In this document: piece by piece, positions 59,431-64,000 of the stretch | Position numbering within the stretch: the first letter of the stretch is position 1 | Layout of the letters: each line of letters starts with the position of its first letter | Source of the DNA: Cycas panzhihuaensis | Lineage: Eukaryota; Cycadophyta | Length of the DNA stretch: 64,000 nucleotides | Assembly (NCBI GenBank): GCA_023213395.1 | Contig: CM041465.1 | Coordinates: 164,493,741 to 164,557,740 of the forward strand | Direction of reading: 5' to 3' | Program-made: the position numbers and the translations under genes | Notes under the pieces: generated by a model | What the model saw: the letters and a program-made list of their open reading frames with translations, nothing else | Told to the model about the DNA's origin: nothing | The model's database searches: none

Positions 59431-59581
59431 ACAAAAATGGACTTCTTCAAGTGTAGGGATAGAGGATAGTTCAGTGCACAGATTTCAAGAACAGAAGACA
59501 AAGATAACAAGCTAACAGTGCTTAAACAAAGTTAGCTTTCAAACAAACCAAGTTCAGAAACCTTTCAACTCTGATACCAAA

Positions 59582-60121
59582 TGTGAAAATGGGCATTAAG
59601 CCACATTAGTCCCAAGATCATAAGTAAAAGCACAATATCACATATGCATGAAGCATAAAACATAAAGAACAAAAAGAGAAATAGGAGCAAGATCAAGATA
59701 CCATGAATGGGAGTTGGAATTAGTCCAACCACCAAAGAATGCTTCAGCTTGATTAGCAAACTGACAGAATAACAATGAGCTCCTCCTCTTAAGATGAGCA
59801 ACAATGAAGAGAGGCCTCTTTAAATAGAAGAAGATGAGAGGCCAAAGGCTATTGCATGATTGACAAGTGTCAATCATGCAATGCATGCTTGCATGTAGGA
59901 CAAGTGTCCATTGGGAGCTCATGTGAGCAAAAGTGCAAGGGAGTCATTTGACCCTTAAGTGACAACGTTATGTCACTAGACATAAAGTGGGTGTGTACTT
60001 TATCACTTAAGTGATAAAGTCACACCTAAAGTACAAAAGTGCAAAAGTGCACACATAATACAAGAATAGAAAGTACATTAGCTTAACATTATAAACATAA
60101 GGTAAACCATGAGGTTTAACA
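59582..60121 (-). repeat. 5' LTR of copia element N
   Basis: It starts TGTGAAAATGG and ends GGTTTAACA. Primer site TTTGGTATCAGAG (minus strand) lies at 59569-59581. A CTATTTAAAG box lies on the minus strand near 59823. No partner LTR is in the window. Confidence 0.72.
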
Positions 60122-60736
60122 ACAGTCAGCGTGCTCTGAATCCTTCTTTGCTTCATGTTTCTCAGGCAGTGCAAAAGCTCCAGCAACTATGGCTCCCAAC
60201 TCGCCCAAGTGCTCCTTGTGTTTGTGGTGTTTCAGAACAAGGGAAAGAGGATGCTCAAATCGAGAGAAAACCCCAACGCTCTAGTAAATTCTCCATTTCT
60301 ATCGGCAAGCAACAGGACCTTATCACCAACATTCAATTTCTCGCCCTAGGCCCTCATCACATACACATCATTCACAGAAATGCAGACAATGGTGTGAACA
60401 CCCCTGGCCCTGAGCTCGTCTAACTTCTCTATAAATCCAAGCAGGTGTTTTTGAGAGCAAGTCAGTGTGAAGGCACTGGGGACAACAAATAGGAGGATCT
60501 TCGTGCCTCTGGTTAAATCTGAGACCCTAATTGTCTGCATCTTGTCTTCCTTGTCCAGGTAAGAAAGAGTAGCATCTAGCATCTTGTCCCTAGCCGATAC
60601 AGCCGCTCTGATGATCGTCAAGTTTCCAGACCTCGTACTGTACGGAGTCCTCCTTCTTCCAGGGATGGGAAATATAGTCTTGGGACCCACGAATGGAGTT
60701 TTCAAGGAGCTGGGTACCTTTACTTAGGGATTCCAT
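60122..60736 (-). pseudogene. PRXIIE/ASR: Chimera of peroxiredoxin IIE and ASR gene fragments
   Basis: From an ATG at 60736 a plastid-transit-like N-terminus (MESLSK, then after one extra base VPSSLKTPFVGPKTIFPIPG) leads to a type II peroxiredoxin: DATLSYLDKEDKMQTIRVSD, PSAFTLTCSQKH and CISVNDVYVMRA. The peroxidatic Cys is present, but the usual PGAFTPTC motif reads PSAFTLTC. A TAG replaces Trp after VMRA, and homology goes on ([29 protein letters not shown]) to about 60253. From about 60235, in another frame, [20 protein letters not shown] and [15 protein letters not shown] match the ABA/WDS domain of plant ASR proteins. The ASR part is cut by the N LTR at 60122. Both pieces point the same way as element M. 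Enzyme activity is excluded by the lesions; intact PRXIIE reduces peroxides in plastids. Confidence 0.85.
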
Positions 60737-61528
60737 GATCAGGACGTGGTAGAAAGATCACAGCCAAAATTAAAACAACTTTAATGTGAGAGACTCAGTA
60801 AAATATGTTCACCAAAATTGCCCTTTTTCCCTTTGCTCTCTGATTCTCAATTGTGTGTAGTGGTGAACGAACATTGTGTCATTGATACGTTTACAGTTTA
60901 CAGTTTGCAGTGATGTCTCGTCTACTATGGTCCAGTCCTTCTAACGAACAATCCTTAGATTTGGTCATACCATTAGCATCTCTCTTCTCACATGTAATCT
61001 GGTGTTTCGAATTGTAATTTGCCTTTAGTCCAGAATTTCAATTTGATACGAGCTTTACCTAATGTATTCCTTTGCAGGTTCAATGGTTTACACCCTCTAC
61101 GATGGTATCCACACTTTGATGCCCTTCACTCAACACTCCTTTTATTCTTCATACATTTTTCTTTCTATCAAAGGTTGACTAGGGTTTCAACCTATGAACC
61201 TCCATATTCTCTGCAAACACGTTCTTTATACATGCACATACCTTTACAATAAATAGGTCTTAACACCTTTTAAAACAAGGGGAGTAGCCAATAAAGGTCT
61301 TCTTTTCTGAGAATTCTACTGAAATTTCTCAACAAACTAGGAGGACAAAATTACCCGATATAAGTTTTGTCTTGAATCACCACTTAGCACACCTTACACC
61401 AACAATGGTCATAGGACTTCACCTTCACAACTCCGATTTCAATCCGGCCACCAACTTGACAGAGCCACCTTCTTCCTTATCGAGAAATCTTGGCGAATTT
61501 GTATAGCAACAGTCTTAGCATGCAACCT
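60737..61528 (-). other. Leader of element M, possibly with captured 5' flank
   Basis: No gene is seen. It runs from the primer-binding site to the peroxiredoxin start. The part next to the start codon could be captured untranslated or promoter sequence of the host gene, but nothing in it proves that. Confidence 0.4.
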
Positions 61529-61540
61529 GCTCTGATACCA
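61529..61540 (-). other. Primer-binding site of element M
   Basis: The minus strand reads TGGTATCAGAGC, the initiator tRNA-Met complement, directly abutting the 5' LTR. Confidence 0.88.
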
Positions 61541-61944
61541 TGTTAAATTTTAACATGGAAAGCATTCAACATCAAAGCACTATTAACAAGATTAATGAAC
61601 AAGCATAACTTGTATTAACTCAACATAAGTAGATTACATTAGAACACTTAATGCACCATAGACTCAACATGAGTTTCCATGATGACTTGATTACATACAC
61701 TACCTCAACCACCTTTATATACAACATAAGTGGGCGAACATACAAGAGATGAGACGCATGTGGGACAAATACCTCTAACCTACCTAATGACAATCCACCA
61801 ACTAATTAACCGATGACCTTTTACATTCCCACATAAAATTATAATAATGAATGACCCTTAGACCCTAAAACTTAGGATTATGACTATTGACTCTAAGACA
61901 CACTTTACATAGAATACATATACATTAAACATTATACTCTAACA
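61541..61944 (-). repeat. 5' LTR of element M
   Basis: It pairs with 52296-52699 and ends at the second GTTTC copy. Confidence 0.93.
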
Positions 61945-62640
61945 GTTTCTTACACCCTCTTTATAGCTTCTTAATGCACACTACCACAACCTAAAACTAG
62001 GGTTTTATGTAGGGTATTAAAACATACCTAAATTTCCATCACAAATTATCCATTAAGGCTATATCATGCACAACAAATTTTGGCCATAACATAGAACTCC
62101 ATCACCACAAAATATAACAATTTATTTTTCATTTTTTTGTCACATTTTACAACTTCAAGAAGCCTTATTTCAAGCCTAACTATATGGATTGTGTATACAA
62201 TGGAAAAGTCATACTATGGTCGTACAACTGTATACGTAGTTATGCAATCTATTTAGATCTTTTGTTGTATGGTTGTCATTTTAGATAGTTATATTTCTTA
62301 TTATGACATTCATACAAACTACCATTATGGAAACTATATGCCTAAGTTTTGGCCATACGAACTGCAATTAATGTAGACAGACAATCAAGCCTATGCAATA
62401 GCCATACGATCCCATTAACGTATCACGAACTTTACCCTTTGAATTCTGTAAATCAATAATGAGATTGAAATAGGAGCTTGATTTCACTAAGTTCTTCTTA
62501 GGAAGATAAGTTCATGATTAGGTCTAGAATGAGAGTCACTCAATTTCATACCCCAACAAAAAACATTCCTATACGCATTGCCCCTAGCCCTAGGCTAGTC
62601 CCATGGTTTGGATGAACTGAAGGAGTATGCAAAGGCATAA
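61945..62640. other. AT-rich stretch without recognised genes
   Basis: This is host sequence right of M. Nothing supported was found. Its right part may belong to the 3' LTR of element O, whose outer end I could not fix. Confidence 0.4.
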
Positions 62641-62842
62641 ACAAATGAACTAAAGCACCGAACTCACAAGAAATAATCTTGTTTTATATTCAGTTTAAAT
62701 GCCTTGTACATACATCTCACATGAATGATGAGACCACCACCCACTGACTTAATGAGGGTGCATGAAGAATCAAGAAAGGACATGTAAGTTAAAATGAATT
62801 ACATGACAAGGACTTACATTATAGTTAAACAACTATTTTACA
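62641..62842 (-). repeat. 3' LTR of copia element O (outer boundary uncertain)
   Basis: The inner boundary is clear: on the minus strand a polypurine tract ATGAGGGGG (62843-62852) precedes TGTAAAATAG. A TATAAAACAAG box lies on the minus strand near 62690. The outer end is a guess, since the partner LTR is outside the window. Confidence 0.5.
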
Positions 62843-62858
62843 CCCCCTCATAATCCAT

Positions 62859-64000
62859 TTTCTCTTACAAGAAGAAGCTTTTTGAACTTTTTAAATTCCT
62901 CATAGCTTAAAGCCTTAGCAAGAATATCAACAACTTGAGACCAATTCTATTGTTCTACATTGCACTTGTTCTTGAACAAAGTAATGATGAATTTCAATAT
63001 GTTTTGTCCTTGCATGGAAGACAGGATTCTCAGATAGTTGAATTGTGCTCTAACTGTCACAAAACAACGGTGTAGGATCAATTTGCTCAAGTCCAAAATG
63101 GCCAAGAAGTCTTCTAAGCCAAATTGCTTTTGAGGTAGATAAGACAACTGCTTTGTATTCAACTTCAGTTGATGATAGAGAAACAATGGCTTGTTTCTTA
63201 CTACACCAAGAAACTACTCTTGAGCTTAGAGTGAACACATCCTGATGTACAGTTTCTATCATTTATGTCTCCACCCCAATCAGAGTCAATAAAACTTTGT
63301 AACTTGAACTTATCAGATTTTGAAAACATAGGTCCAAACTTGATACTGTTTCTAACATACCTCAATATACACTTTGTTGCTTTCTAATGAGAAACAAATG
63401 GAGAACTCATAATTCGTGATACAACTCCAACAATATAGCAAATATTAGGTCTTATGGTAGTTAAGTAGATAAGACTACCTACCAATTGCTTGTATAATGT
63501 TGTATCAATAGTCTTGCTGCCATCCTCTTTGGAAAGTTTGATACCAACTTCAAGAGGAGTTGCCATTGGCTTGAATTCCTCCAAATGAAACTGTCACAGT
63601 AAATTATGAGCATATTTTAACTAAAACACAAAGATGTCATTTTCTTTCTGTCAAATTTCCAGACCAAGGTAGTAGTACAAGAGACCAAGATCTATCATCT
63701 CAAACACTTTGCTAAGCTACCTTTTTAGAGTTTTAATATTCAAAGTATCACTTCTTGTAATGATAAGATCATTGACATAAAAAAGAACTATGAGTATTTC
63801 ATCATTCTCATTCTTTAGGCACAAACTATGATCAGATTCACACTTGATGAATCCAAGTGAGAATAAGCAATCATCAATGCATGAATACCATGCCCGTGGT
63901 GCTTGTTTAAGCCCATAAAGACCTTTCTTCAATTTATAGACAAAATGCTCTTTTCTGACTTGCATAAAACCTTCAGGTTGATCCATATACACTTCTTCAT
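62859..64000 (-). pseudogene. Element O: Ty1/copia RT and RNase H, runs off the window
   Basis: From the right edge: EGFMQVRKEHFVYKLKKGLY, GLKQAPRAWY and a catalytic box LFYVNDLIITRS, where the usual YVDD is YVND. Then PMATPLEVGIKLSKEDGS and YKQLVGSLIYLT, the RT thumb/connection. RNase H follows: VVSWCSKKQAIVSLSSTEVE, YKAV and AIWLRRLLGHFG. Breaks at about 63716, 63590 and 63263 separate the parts. The lost catalytic Asp and the breaks make it inactive. The remaining polyprotein lies beyond 64000. Confidence 0.88.

Larger units (their letters stand above)
54849..60121 (-). mobile_element. Truncated Ty1/copia element N nested in M
   Basis: Only the 5' part is present: LTR 59582-60121, primer site, a 2-kb leader, gag, protease and integrase. 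Copia homology stops before RT, and no 3' LTR is found. Its LTR sits directly against the ASR fragment, so it inserted into the captured sequence. The LTR and leader resemble those of H. Confidence 0.8.
52296..61944 (-). mobile_element. LTR element M carrying captured host gene fragments
   Basis: Two 404-bp LTRs (52296-52699, 61541-61944) are flanked by a perfect GTTTC duplication (52291-52295, 61945-61949). On the minus strand, primer site TGGTATCAGAGC (61529-61540) abuts the 5' LTR and AAGAGGAGG abuts the 3' LTR. Inside, in sense order: a leader, a peroxiredoxin IIE/ASR chimeric relic, a truncated copia element N, unassigned sequence, and a gag-like remnant. No pol of M's own is visible, so M looks non-autonomous. 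Confidence 0.93.

Noticed and set aside
58801-59434. Basic open stretches on the minus strand of the GC-rich block
   Set aside because: They overlap in several frames, follow the repeat words and have no recognisable domain; high GC content alone removes stops.
59582-60121. Reading the N LTR as the end of element M or of the captured gene
   Set aside because: It has its own primer site and TG...CA ends and is unlike the 404-bp LTRs that carry the GTTTC duplication.
1-64000. CRISPR arrays, rRNA or tRNA genes, bacterial operons
   Set aside because: None was seen; the only tRNA-related signals are primer-binding sites of LTR elements, and the repeats present are LTRs or simple tandem arrays.

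Overview
The window is nuclear DNA from a seed plant, most likely a gymnosperm such as a conifer (inference). It is AT-rich, has almost no intact genes, and most of it is LTR retrotransposons inserted into one another. The only host gene with apparently intact coding sequence is a pair of exons, with good splice sites, of an IBR3/ACAD10-type acyl-CoA dehydrogenase (minus strand, 50566-50775 and 48825-48977). No neighbouring exon was found, so its flanking introns would be very long (over 13 kb and over 48 kb) if the gene is whole.

Left block (1-46390), oldest to youngest. A BED/DUF659 hAT-like transposase relic (45605-46390 plus 40046-40079) was hit by gypsy-like element I (5' LTR 39809-40045). 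Copia element H (LTR 38123-38543, leader in pieces down to position 1) lies in I. H was hit by element A (1226-20455, TSD AGCAC) and element D (20728-38066, TSD AACTA). A carries its relative B (2306-9826, TSD CTATT) and a nearly complete gag-pol gypsy element C (11025-17481, TSD GTGTA). D carries E (21135-32437) in its 3' LTR and a small relative G (32606-35304, TSD TCTTC) in its interior. E carries chromovirus F (22866-28377, TSD TGTAG). A sister of F, chromovirus J (40080-45604, TSD CATAT), sits in the hAT relic on the opposite strand. The insertion order follows from which LTRs are split, and all listed target-site duplications were read from the sequence.

Middle (46391-52295). This holds a decayed gypsy reverse transcriptase piece, a TTACTGCTG-type degenerate minisatellite, the two dehydrogenase exons, and between them an intron with a 388-bp direct tandem duplication.

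Right block (52296-64000). Element M (404-bp LTRs, TSD GTTTC, iMet primer site and polypurine tract) carries, in its sense direction, a broken copy of a chloroplast type peroxiredoxin IIE reading frame joined to part of an ASR (abscisic acid/stress/ripening) gene. That is a two-gene capture and the most notable object here. Inside M is a truncated copia element N (LTR, 2-kb leader, gag, protease, integrase, no RT). Another copia element, O, runs off the right edge.

The other notable item is the A/B family. Both copies have gag with up to four zinc knuckles and protease, then jump straight to an integrase C-terminal tail with no RT or RNase H. Downstream they carry an accessory reading frame with a conserved coiled-coil end, and in B this is preceded by an array of GTACC hairpins. 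They look non-autonomous. No retroelement in the window has an uninterrupted pol frame; many of the stops are TAG or TGA at Gln or Trp codons.
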